A stretch of DNA of 64,000 nt from Oligosphaera ethanolica (GTDB taxonomy: Bacteria; Verrucomicrobiota; Lentisphaeria; Oligosphaerales; Oligosphaeraceae). Below the pieces are notes generated by a model. That model did not search any database, had not been told where the DNA came from, and was given only the letters and a program-made list of their open reading frames with translations. The DNA lies in contig NZ_JAUSVL010000001.1 in NCBI RefSeq assembly GCF_030814695.1, forward strand, positions 1,524,227 to 1,588,226, read 5' to 3'. Within the stretch, counting starts at the first letter, position 1; every line of letters starts with the position of its first letter. This document shows, in pieces, positions 8,072 through 16,900 of this stretch. Made by a program: the position numbers and the translations under genes.

Positions 8072-10105
8072 TTATTTGACCTGCATTTCCTGGTAGCCGG
8101 ATGGTTCCATGGAGAAGGACGCCCTGCCCCCGCTGAGTCGCGGCAGGGCCTTGCCGAAGCCGAACATCTCGGCCAGTGGCACTTCGCAAATGATCTTTTT
8201 CATCTGGTCGATGCTGTAAATATCGCGAATGACCGCGCGTCGCGGCTGGAGGAACATGGAGATTTCGCCGACGGTGTCATCCGGCGTGAGTATCTCCAGG
8301 TGCATAATGGGTTCAAGGACCGTGGTGCCGACCTTGGCCAGCGCCTGGTCAATCGCCTGCAGGGCCGCGCCGGCGACGGCGCCCTCAGTGGTCGATTCCT
8401 GCGAAAACTTGATTTCGGTGATGGTCGCGGCCACATAGATCAGCGGATAGCCGTGGAGGCCGCCCGTGCGCAGGCCGTCATTCAAGGCCCGTTCGGCACT
8501 GTGGATATATGCCCGCGGAATGTTGCCATCACGCAGGGCCGATTTGATGTCGAACATCGTTTCACCGCGTGGCAAGGGCTTGAAGGCAATGGTGATTTCG
8601 GCATAAATAGGCGTGTCGCCGAGGACTTTTTCGAAGACGACCTTTTCGACGACCGCTGCTTTCAGGGTTTCGCGGTAAGCAACGCGCGGCTCGCCGCAGC
8701 GGATGTCGACATTGAAATCCGTGCTGACGCGCTTGAGGCTGACTTCCAGGTGCAGTTCGCCCATGCCGGAAAGCAGCCGCTGGCCAGTATCTTCGGCGCT
8801 GGCGCGGCGCAGGGTTTGGTCTTCACGGCAGAGCATATCGAGCACATCGTCGAGCTTGTCTTTGTCCTTGCTGAATTTGGGTTCGACGACCATGGAGATC
8901 ACGGGTTCGGGGAAGCTGATTTTTTCAAAGGTGACCAGGCGGCGGTTTTCGCAGAGGGTGTCGCCGATACTGCAGTCTTTTAGGCCGGTCATACCGACGA
9001 TATCGCCGGGGCCGGCCTCACTGATCTGCTCGGTGTTCTTGGCGAAGATTTTGAAGAGCTGACGTGGGCGCACTTTTTCGCCGGTGCGGGTATTGACCAG
9101 CGTGGCATTGACCTTGAGAATGCCGGCGTAGATGCGCATGTAGAAGAGATCGGCCGTCACCGACGCGTTGACCTTGAAGATCAGGCCGGCGAAGGGTGCG
9201 GCGGCGGCGGTCTTGACCTCGACAGGATCGCCGCTTTTGAGGTCGAAGGCCTGATACGTCGGCACGTCCAGCGGCGACGGCAGGTAGTCGACGACAGCGT
9301 CGATCAAAGGTTGTATGCCCAGGTTGCGCTTGGCGCTGCCGACGAAGACCGGGACGATCTTGCGCGCCCAAGTCTGCAGGCGAATCTCCTGTCGCAACAC
9401 CGCAAGCGGTATGTCCTCCTCGGCGAGGAAAAGCTCGGCAATCACCTCAGACACGTCCGCCAACCGTTCCACCACGGCGTTGTAGGCGCGCTGGCACAAC
9501 TCGTCTTGATCGGGGCTGAGCGGTTCGCGAATAATCTCGGCGTTGCGCTCGCCGCGGAAGCGAATCTGCTCGCGGGTCAGCACGTCAAGCATTCCCGTAA
9601 AGCTGTTTTCCACGCCCAGCGGCAGCTGTAGGGGCAAGGCGCAGCGATTGAAGACGCTGTTGATCTGCTCCACCGTGCGTTCAAAGGACGCGCCAACGCG
9701 GTCCATCTTGTTGATGAAAGCGATTTTCGGCACGCCATACGCATCGGCCTGCCGCCACACTTTTTCACTCTGGGCTTCAACGCCTTCAACCGCACTGAAG
9801 ATGACAACCGCGCCATCGATGACGCGCAGCGAGCGCTCGACCTCGGCGGTGAAATCAATGTGCCCGGGAGTGTCGATCAGGTGGATCAAGGCGTCTTTCC
9901 AGGGAATAGTCGCGGCTGAGGCGGCGATGGTAATGCCCCGTTCGCGTTCCTCGGGCAGGAAGTCCATGACGGTGGTGCCATCGTCAATACTGCCGTAGCG
10001 GTGTGATAGTCCCGAGTAATACAAAAAGCCTTCAGTCGTGCTGGTTTTACCGGCGTCAATGTGCGCAATAATGCTGATGTTGCGAATGTGTTGAATGGAG
10101 TCCAT
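8072..10105 (-). CDS. Elongation factor G paralogue (EF-G2 type)
   Basis: A 677-residue translational GTPase with the full EF-G layout. G1 is 'AHIDAGKTST' (residues 14-23), G2 'RERGITI', G3 'DTPGHIDF', G4 'NKMD', and an 'SAK' G5 element. Domains II-V follow and end with 'PLAEMFGFGKALPRLSGGRASFSMEP', the typical EF-G C-terminus. 'DDGTTVMDFLPEERERGITI' and 'GVEAQSEKVWRQAD' resemble EF-G2 and mitochondrial GFM2-like factors, which in some organisms act in ribosome recycling rather than translocation; which role applies here cannot be told from sequence. I chose ATG 10105, because an upstream GTG at 10174 would put the coding region through a terminator hairpin and adds unrelated residues. No strong Shine-Dalgarno is visible. 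It stands alone, not in a str operon with rpsL, rpsG or tuf, which also favours a paralogue. Confidence 0.9.
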   Translation of the reverse strand: MDSIQHIRNISIIAHIDAGKTSTTEGFLYYSGLSHRYGSIDDGTTVMDFLPEERERGITIAASAATIPWKDALIHLIDTPGHIDFTAEVERSLRVIDGAVVIFSAVEGVEAQSEKVWRQADAYGVPKIAFINKMDRVGASFERTVEQINSVFNRCALPLQLPLGVENSFTGMLDVLTREQIRFRGERNAEIIREPLSPDQDELCQRAYNAVVERLADVSEVIAELFLAEEDIPLAVLRQEIRLQTWARKIVPVFVGSAKRNLGIQPLIDAVVDYLPSPLDVPTYQAFDLKSGDPVEVKTAAAAPFAGLIFKVNASVTADLFYMRIYAGILKVNATLVNTRTGEKVRPRQLFKIFAKNTEQISEAGPGDIVGMTGLKDCSIGDTLCENRRLVTFEKISFPEPVISMVVEPKFSKDKDKLDDVLDMLCREDQTLRRASAEDTGQRLLSGMGELHLEVSLKRVSTDFNVDIRCGEPRVAYRETLKAAVVEKVVFEKVLGDTPIYAEITIAFKPLPRGETMFDIKSALRDGNIPRAYIHSAERALNDGLRTGGLHGYPLIYVAATITEIKFSQESTTEGAVAGAALQAIDQALAKVGTTVLEPIMHLEILTPDDTVGEISMFLQPRRAVIRDIYSIDQMKKIICEVPLAEMFGFGKALPRLSGGRASFSMEPSGYQEMQVK

Positions 10106-10133
10106 GTGCTTTTCAGATTGTGATGAGAGGGAA

Positions 10134-10170
10134 CAAAAAGTCCGGGAGAGCGGGTAAATTGCTCCCCCGG
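10134..10170 (-). terminator. Rho-independent terminator of the giant gene
   Basis: On the minus strand CCGGGGGAGC (10170-10161) pairs with GCTCTCCCGG (10151-10142), ten pairs with one G.U, loop of nine bases. AC and five T residues (10139-10135) follow. It lies about 60 bases past the giant gene's TAA (10229-10231) and just before the EF-G start, separating the two transcription units. Confidence 0.8.
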
Positions 10171-10182
10171 GCACTAGCGGCT

Positions 10183-10216
10183 GGACCGGCCGCCATTGCT
10201 TAGCGGCGACCGGCCC
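10183..10216 (-). other. Stable hairpin after the giant gene stop codon
   Basis: GGGCCGGTCGCC (10216-10205) pairs with GGCGGCCGGTCC (10194-10183) over 12 positions with two G.U pairs. No T-run follows. It sits between the stop codon of the giant gene and the terminator, so it may protect the 3' end of a very long mRNA or act as part of a tandem termination region. Confidence 0.6.
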
Positions 10217-10228
10217 AGAGGGTGGCCT

Positions 10229-13200
10229 TTAGGGCACGAAAGGCAGGTCGATGTCAGCCTCGGCCTTGATCCAGTAGGCCTCGCCGACTTTCAGCGGGTA
10301 CTTGCCGCCGATCGCAATCGATTCGTAGCCCGGGTTGCCATAGGCATCCACCGTGAAGCGGTAGATATTGCCTGGCAACACCACGCTGACGAAGTCGGCG
10401 TAACTGGTGGCGAAATCGGCGATGTCCGCGACCGGCCCGACGATATTCCAGCCCTTCTTGAGGCTCATGCCGCTGACGTCCATATCGCCGTAGATCTTGA
10501 AGCTGACGGTCTTCGGCGCATAGAGCCAGTAGCCGCGGCCAGCCACGACGGTAGTCGCCGGCACGTACTGGCCGTCTTCGTAGACCCAGACCGTGCCGCG
10601 GTAGAATTTCTCATCGCCGCTGGCGAAGACCTGGTCAATACTGTTGTACAGCGGCGTGACGCTGACGGAGATCATGTTCCAGCCGGCGTTGAGGTCCACC
10701 GTGTGCTCGGCATCGGGCGCGCCCAGGCTGACGCTGAACACGGCATACTTTTGGCCGTATTCGTCGATCTGCATGGTCGCTATATCCGCAGCCGTGAAGA
10801 CCAAGCTGCTACGTTCCATCATATTGACTGACGCGCCAGGCTGCCGTACAAAGGTGCCATTGGTAGTCTGGCGCATCCGGGTCAGGGTCAAGGCGCCGAC
10901 GCTGACGTTGGGCATGCTCGGTGCATCCCAGCTCAGGGTGCATTGGTCGATGCTGTCGTCGCCCATCTCGATCTTGAGGAACCACGAACCGCCGCGACCG
11001 AAGGGCCTGATATCCCGATCCAGCATGATGTTGCTGTCGTGCATGCCGACCGAGTAGAAGCGGCCCATGCTGACCGGCTCGTTGATCGGCGTGTCGGTGC
11101 CCGGCACCATCATGCTCGGGATGGCGCTGTCATAGGCGGCGTCGAAGCCGAAGGTGGCGTTGTCGGCCCAGCCGAGGGTGACCAGCTGGGTGACCGGCGT
11201 CCCCACGTTCCGCAGATAGCTGCGGTCGACGCGGAAGGCCTGCTGCCATTCGGAAGACGCGACGACGGCCTCGTTACTGCGAACCGGGTCGCTGATGCCG
11301 TACTCGTCCATGGCATAGACATCGCAATACCAGGTCTGGCCGGCGCCGGTGAACTCCGCCGGCACAATATGCGGTGCGGCGCTCAGGTTCGCATCGGCGC
11401 TGTAGTTCTTGGCATTGTAGACCAGATAACGCTGCGTGTTCCAGGTTTCCAGGGTGGCATTGGTCTTGCCGAAGGGCACGACGAAGCCATCACGGTACCA
11501 CACGTAGAGGTAGGTCACGCCAGTGGTAGACGTGCTCTGCGAGCCGGCGACCGTGCAGACCAGGTTGTCCGTACCGGCGGCGCTGGCCGGGCTGAGGGTC
11601 ACCGTGGTTGCCGGCGTCGGCCCGAGCGAGGTGGACCCTTCTTCCATGAACAGGTGCACGTAGTACGGCGTTGCCGCCGTCACACTGCTGCCGTATTCCT
11701 TGGTGTTGGCCAGGCTGATCTGCACGAAGTAGATACCCGGGTCCAACAGCTGGTCGAAGCGGGCGTAGCGAGTGCCGCCGATGCCAATCGGGTTGCCGAA
11801 GTCATCGTTGCGGTGCAGCTGCACGCCCTGCTGGTTGTAGAGCACCAGCTGGGTATCCACGCCGAAGTCCTGCTCGGCCTGGTGGTAGCGGTTGTACATC
11901 TCGCTGTTGGTGTTGGTTTCGAAGAGCACGCGCTTCTTGTTGTTGCTCATGGTCTCGGGCACCAGGAACCACATCCAATCGACATCACCGGCTTCGTGGA
12001 AGTAGTGCCGCTGGATGTTACCATCGCTCAAGCTGGACTCCACGGCCTTGGGCAGGATGCGATTGGCCTGAGCCCTGGTGCTGTTGTTTTCGTAGGCCAT
12101 GGTGGCACCCGCTGTGGCGCCGCCGCCAGCGATGCTCGCCTGGAGCGCCAAGGCGTTACTCATCACGGTCGTACTAGTGGCGCCGTAGATATCCATGCTG
12201 AAGACGGCGACCGAGATGCGGTTGTCCGCTGCCATAGCCGTGCCCGCAGCCGGGAAGTACGGCAGGGTCTCGCCAGCGGCGGCCACGCCGTTGACGTACC
12301 ACTGGTACTGGAAGCTGAAGATATGGCCGTCGTCATCGCGGCTGTCTTCGTAGCCTGGTGCGCTCACATTCGCGATCAGGATGGAATTGACGTCCGCCTG
12401 ACTGGGCGTGATGTTGACGTTGACCGGGTGCGGCGGCCTGGCGCCAGCAGCGGTGCCGCTGCCAGTCGAGGCGTCGTCATCGTAGGTCCCGCCAACCACG
12501 CGGAACAGCATATTGCGGCTGTACTCGGCCGTCGGCGGTATAGCGCGGCTGGTCATGCCGTTTTCGGTGTAGTAGGCCTTGAAGGACCAGACATCGCCCT
12601 TGACGGTGACATCCCTGAAGGTGCCGTCGTCGTTTGTCACCCGGCCGGGCATGGTGAAGGACCACGCCGTGCCACCGGACTGCTGATCCGTGCTGTAAAG
12701 CGTCAAGTTGCGGTACCACTCGATGTGGATGCTGCCCGCGCGCGCCGTCGACGACGACAGTCTGACGACCAGGTCGTTGCCGGGCACCGGGCTCAGCGGC
12801 GTGAAGGAGACGAAGTTGAGTGGCGCCAGCAGCGTACTGGCCGGGCCCGCATTGGACTCCCTGACCACCAGCAGCTTTGTTTCCACCGCGCTGGCCTTAC
12901 CGCTGTCATTGAGGGCCAAGACCGCCAGGACCATGGCGTTGCCCACCTTGACGCGGTTGCGAACCTGATAGAGGTCCAGTTCCGCACCCGTGGCGACCAG
13001 GCGATCGGCGACGCTGTCGCCGGCCGTCGTCACCAGTGACCCTTCGCTGTAACGATAACCCGTCTGCATGGCCGCCATGGCCTGGGCCGTGTCAGCAAAC
13101 ACCAGCCAGTAGTACTGGTAGCTGAAGGCGTTGTCGTCAGGATCGACCGAGCCGGAGGCCGTAACGTTGACAATGTCGAAGAGACTCTTGTCAGCGCTAT

Positions 13201-13915
13201 CGCTCATGGGCCGGTAGCACTCGCGGGCTTCCTTGACCTTAATGACCGCAGTGTTGAGGCTGACGGCCACATCACTAGCGTTGGTGGAAACCACGGCCAG
13301 GACCAGGGCGTTGCCCACGGCGACCCGTGCACGCTGCGCGTAGAGGTCGAGCGGCGCCGTGGTGACCACGAGCTGAGTGGCGACGCTGGCGCCGGCGGCG
13401 GTCTTCAGCGTACCTGCGCCGTAGGCGTAACCAGCCTGTTGCGCGACCTTGGCGGCTGCCTCGTCGGCGTAGACCAGCCAGTAGTACTTGTAGGCGAAGA
13501 TGTTCGCTGCGGTACTTTCGAGGCCGTAGCTCGTACCGTCAACCAACTCGAACAGGCTCTGGTCAGCCGTGTTGCTAAGCGGGCGATAACAGGTCATGGC
13601 ATCGCCGGTGAGATTGCTGATGTCGATATCAACCGGCGCACTAGGCACGCCAGCGGCATCAATCAGCCAGGCAAAGCCGTAGTTGGCATTGACCGCCGTC
13701 AGCCACTGATACCAAGTCGCGACGCCTGCCGGGGCCAGTTCGGCGCCGACAGCCATTGGGTTGCTCGGCGGGAAGACGCCGTCCAGGTTGGCCGGCCGCA
13801 GGGCGTGTTTCCACGCGGGACGGCTGCGCCAATCAGCGTGCCAGGTAAGGTCTTCGATGCTGGCGCCGCCATCATCGAATTTCAGGTAGAGCGCCATACC
13901 CATGGCCTCGGCCCA
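10229..13915 (-). CDS. C-terminal part of the giant surface protein (separate frame)
   Basis: About 1,228 residues in the frame one base away from the main giant frame. The open frame reaches back to 14104, but residues before 'WAEAMGMALYLKFDDGG' are out-of-frame noise, and that segment is the usual end of a LamG unit, so this is not an independent gene. It continues the larger reading frame across a CGCT duplication at 13915-13922. If translated alone, ATG 13903 is the first plausible start, without an obvious ribosome binding site. Domains in order: two similar Ig-like modules each with 'CYRP(L/M)S' and 'YYWLV(Y/F)AD' (about 13,640-12,870); further Ig/PKD-like modules; a PPC-like domain (about 12,105-11,690); more beta-sandwich modules; and a final 'LNAGWNMISV...GRGYWLY...GWNIVG...GEAYWIKA' module. 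No membrane anchor or LPxTG-like motif is seen at the end. Confidence 0.85.
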   Translation of the reverse strand, partial: WAEAMGMALYLKFDDGGASIEDLTWHADWRSRPAWKHALRPANLDGVFPPSNPMAVGAELAPAGVATWYQWLTAVNANYGFAWLIDAAGVPSAPVDIDISNLTGDAMTCYRPLSNTADQSLFELVDGTSYGLESTAANIFAYKYYWLVYADEAAAKVAQQAGYAYGAGTLKTAAGASVATQLVVTTAPLDLYAQRARVAVGNALVLAVVSTNASDVAVSLNTAVIKVKEARECYRPMSDSADKSLFDIVNVTASGSVDPDDNAFSYQYYWLVFADTAQAMAAMQTGYRYSEGSLVTTAGDSVADRLVATGAELDLYQVRNRVKVGNAMVLAVLALNDSGKASAVETKLLVVRESNAGPASTLLAPLNFVSFTPLSPVPGNDLVVRLSSSTARAGSIHIEWYRNLTLYSTDQQSGGTAWSFTMPGRVTNDDGTFRDVTVKGDVWSFKAYYTENGMTSRAIPPTAEYSRNMLFRVVGGTYDDDASTGSGTAAGARPPHPVNVNITPSQADVNSILIANVSAPGYEDSRDDDGHIFSFQYQWYVNGVAAAGETLPYFPAAGTAMAADNRISVAVFSMDIYGATSTTVMSNALALQASIAGGGATAGATMAYENNSTRAQANRILPKAVESSLSDGNIQRHYFHEAGDVDWMWFLVPETMSNNKKRVLFETNTNSEMYNRYHQAEQDFGVDTQLVLYNQQGVQLHRNDDFGNPIGIGGTRYARFDQLLDPGIYFVQISLANTKEYGSSVTAATPYYVHLFMEEGSTSLGPTPATTVTLSPASAAGTDNLVCTVAGSQSTSTTGVTYLYVWYRDGFVVPFGKTNATLETWNTQRYLVYNAKNYSADANLSAAPHIVPAEFTGAGQTWYCDVYAMDEYGISDPVRSNEAVVASSEWQQAFRVDRSYLRNVGTPVTQLVTLGWADNATFGFDAAYDSAIPSMMVPGTDTPINEPVSMGRFYSVGMHDSNIMLDRDIRPFGRGGSWFLKIEMGDDSIDQCTLSWDAPSMPNVSVGALTLTRMRQTTNGTFVRQPGASVNMMERSSLVFTAADIATMQIDEYGQKYAVFSVSLGAPDAEHTVDLNAGWNMISVSVTPLYNSIDQVFASGDEKFYRGTVWVYEDGQYVPATTVVAGRGYWLYAPKTVSFKIYGDMDVSGMSLKKGWNIVGPVADIADFATSYADFVSVVLPGNIYRFTVDAYGNPGYESIAIGGKYPLKVGEAYWIKAEADIDLPFVP
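10232..10705 (-). other. C-terminal GWN/GYW module of the giant protein
   Basis: The last about 155 residues contain the paired pattern 'GWNMISVSV...GRGYWLYA' and 'GWNIVGPV...GEAYWIKA'. Modules of this kind are common at the C-termini of large secreted PVC and other bacterial proteins; a sorting or anchoring role is suspected but not shown. Confidence 0.5.
11690..12105 (-). other. PPC-like domain in the giant protein
   Basis: The stretch begins 'YENNSTRAQANRILPKAVE', continues 'GDVDWMWFLVPE', 'DTQLVLYNQQGVQLHRNDD' and ends 'YARFDQLLDPGIYFVQI'. This is the layout of the bacterial pre-peptidase C-terminal (PPC) beta-sandwich, often found in secreted proteases and usually implicated in secretion or binding. 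Confidence 0.65.
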
Positions 13916-16900
13916 GCGAGCGCTTGGCCTGGTACCAGTTGTCATCGCTGTCGTCATATTCGACCCAGATGTCATCGACGGCATCAAGCTGGCCATTGCC
14001 ATTGATGTCGTTGTAATAGACGCCGAGCTCGACGCCCAGCGCACCGGCGGCGGCATTCCAGCCGTTGTAACCGCCAGCCAGCGGCACATCCAGACCTTCG
14101 TCATAGACGTTGGTCAGAGCGCCGGCGACGGCAGCATCGCGCCAGACGTCTTCGCCGGCATCCCAGCTGCCGTTGCCGTTGGCGTCGGCGAAGCTGACGA
14201 CGACGAAGTTGCCGCTGAAGCCCGTGGACGTCTGCCAGCTGTTGTCGCTGACATGGCGATCAACACTGTAGTCATGGGCGTTGCCGACAAGCGGCTGGGC
14301 GCTGGCGTCAGTCGTGCGGAAGCGATCCGCAATGCTGGCATTGTAGACCCCGGCGACCGGTTCGACGCCCTGTTTGACCCCAGCGGTGATTTCGTTACCA
14401 CTGCGGGTGAAGGCATTGAGATAGCCCGTGCTGCTGCCGGAAACGGCGACAGTGTTCGGGCGGACGCCCCAGACGCGCACTTCATCCAGCAACAGGGTGT
14501 CGGTAGCAGCACCGAGGTTTTCGCCCAGTTTGACGTAGGCGCGATAGTCCGGGCCGATCCTGCTGGCGTCGGTCGGGCACTGCTCGGCGGTGCTGACATT
14601 GCTCAGGCTGAGGTAGTTGTCCGTGTCGCCATCGACATACAGAGTGATTCTACGGGCGCTGGCGTCGTAGGTGGCACTCAGGAAGGTCCAGTTGGTCTTG
14701 TACAGATTGCCGCCATTCTGGGCAGCCAGCTCCGTGGCATAGACCGCGTTAACCCGACGTTCCGGCTGGCCAAAGGCCTTCCAGGACGCGAAGGGCCGGA
14801 TGACGGTCTTGCCAGCCTCGGCCTTGACATTGAAGCCCAAGGCGTAGTTCCAGGCCACGACGCCGCTGGCGGCGTCATCGGTAAATGCGGCGCTCGCCGT
14901 GAAGCTGCGACGGACAAGGTACACGTCGTAGCCCATGGCACTGGCGGTCATGGCGAAATCGCGCAGGCGGAAACGCGCCTCAACGGTCCAGCTGCCGAAG
15001 CCGAGACGGTTGGCATCGCCGGCATCGGGAACAGTCAGGACGAAGGGCGCCTTGATTTGCGCGGCCAGATTGCCTTCATAGATGAAGTTTATCGTGGCCC
15101 GACGCGATATCTTGGAGAGGCTGTCGTAGCCCAGCGTGCCCTGGACGAGCTCCTGGAAGTCGTCGACGCCGTCGTCATCCGTATCGGTAAGGGACAGATC
15201 GGTGTTCATGCCCGGCAGGCGTTCCTCGCGATCGCTGAGGCCCTCGCCATCGGTATCGGCGTCCGGCGAGTTATAGACGATCGGGTTGGTGCCGTAGGTG
15301 TACTCTTCCATGTTCGTCAGGCCGTCGTTGTCCGGGTCGCCATCGGCGCCATAGGCACCGTCGGCGTTGTTAGGATCAAGGCTCGGCGGCGTGAGGGACA
15401 TATAGCGCACTTCCCAGCCATCCGGCAGGCCGTCACCGTCGCTGTCGGCGTTGTTCGGGTCGGTCCCGTAGGCGAATTCCTGCCAGTTGGCCAGCTCGTC
15501 GAAGTCGCCGTCGAGATCGCCGTCAGCGGGATTCAGCGGGTTGAGGCCGTGCAGCTGTTCCCAGCCGTCGGGCATGTCGTCGCCATCCGTGTCGGCCTGG
15601 CTCGGGTCGAGCCAGTACAACGGCGAGTTGACATCGCTGGTCTGGCGGTGGGTCGCACTGAGGGTGTATTCTTCAATGTTGCTCAGGCCGTCGCCGTCGG
15701 GATCGTCCGCGGCGCCGTAACCGAGGTGGCCGAAGAACTGCAGTTCCCAGCTGTCGGGCAGGCCGTCGTGATCATTGTCGGCATCGACATCGATGAGGGT
15801 CGCATCCGGAATCATGCCGATGGTCGGGACAACGCCGGCGACGGGCGCGGGCGTAAGCTTGCCGGCGCGTTTCCAATCGTTCCACCAATCCTGCGGTGCC
15901 ATGTAGTCCTCAGCGGTCATGCCGCCGTCGTCGAAGAGGAACTGCGACACGAGCTGGTTGAGGTAGCTGCTGTTGTCCGTGCCGGTGCTGGCCAGGACCG
16001 TACGCAGTTCAGCGACGTCGAGAACGCGGCTCCAGACGCAGAGATTTTCCACATCCAGGGTCAGACCGGCAGTCCACGTGGTATCGCCGTCCTTGCGGCC
16101 GACGATCAGCTGACCTTCGGCGCCGTTGACGACGGCGGCCGTGCTGAAGACTTTGGAGACCGTGCGAGCACTGTAGGTCTTGCTGTCGCCCAGGTCATTG
16201 CGCAAGACCGTCAGGCGGATCGTCGTGGTCGTGGTCGTACCGGCGGTGACCGTATTGATCGTAGCCGCGACCATGTACCAGGTGTCAGGCTTGAAGGCAG
16301 TCGGATCATCGCTGACCACCTCTGCCGACACGACGCCGTAGGGTTTCTGGAAGACCTTGAGGCTGAGTTTGCCGTTGATCCAGCTGAAGCGGTAGTTGTC
16401 CGCACCGCGGGCCGTGCCGACCGTGCGGCGGAGGAAGCTGGCATTACCAGTGATGGCATTGGTACGTAACCAGAAGGCCACGGTCATGACATTGCCGCTG
16501 TGAGCGGGGTTGTTGTCAACCACCATGTTGTTCGTGCCGTCCATGCGGAAGACCTTGGCAATATCCGCAGCGCTGGCCATGCCGTCGCCCGTCGCATTGG
16601 GCTGCTGCATGGATTCCACCGGCGAGCTCGTGTAGATGGTACCCGCGCTATAGCCGGTCTCGACGCCGTCACTGAAGCCGTCGTCGTCCGTGTCCGGATC
16701 GTCCGGGCGGGTTCCGAGGACCTGCTCGTCGAGGTTCGGGACGTCGTCGCCGTCGAAGTCGCGATCGCCATCGAAGTCCGTGCCGTTGGTCTTCTGGACC
16801 AGCGGGTTGGTGCCCACGAGGAACTCGTAGAGTTCGTTCAGGCCGTCTTCATCCACGTCGCCGAGTTCTTCGCCTGCAGCCAGGAGGTCACCGAAGTACT

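Noticed and set aside
7609-8189. Small open frames in both directions through the 9-bp and 109-bp repeats
   Set aside because: They consist of translated repeats only (for example 'NLRNLWIKKAPLPPGRRRSQ'), which run in several frames and have no ribosome binding site.
10105-10174. Upstream GTG start (10174) for the EF-G gene
   Set aside because: It would place coding sequence over a clear terminator hairpin and adds residues unlike EF-G.
13900-13935. Programmed +1 ribosomal frameshift
   Set aside because: There is no slippery codon, rare stop or stimulatory element at the junction, while a perfect 4-bp tandem duplication accounts for the change of frame.
10229-14104. An independent 1,291-residue gene
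   Set aside because: The first about 60 residues are out-of-frame noise and the rest starts in the middle of a LamG end. The CGCT duplication explains the break better.
13902-16469. Long plus-strand open frames opposite the giant gene (for example 855 codons here, 1,039 codons at 18591-21710, 699 codons at 49782-51881)
   Set aside because: They mirror the coding strand. Rich GAC/GAT and GTC codons on the minus strand leave few stops on the other strand. Their translations are repetitive V/R/A/I-rich sequence with no domain, and the copies in 37-48 kb simply repeat with the array.
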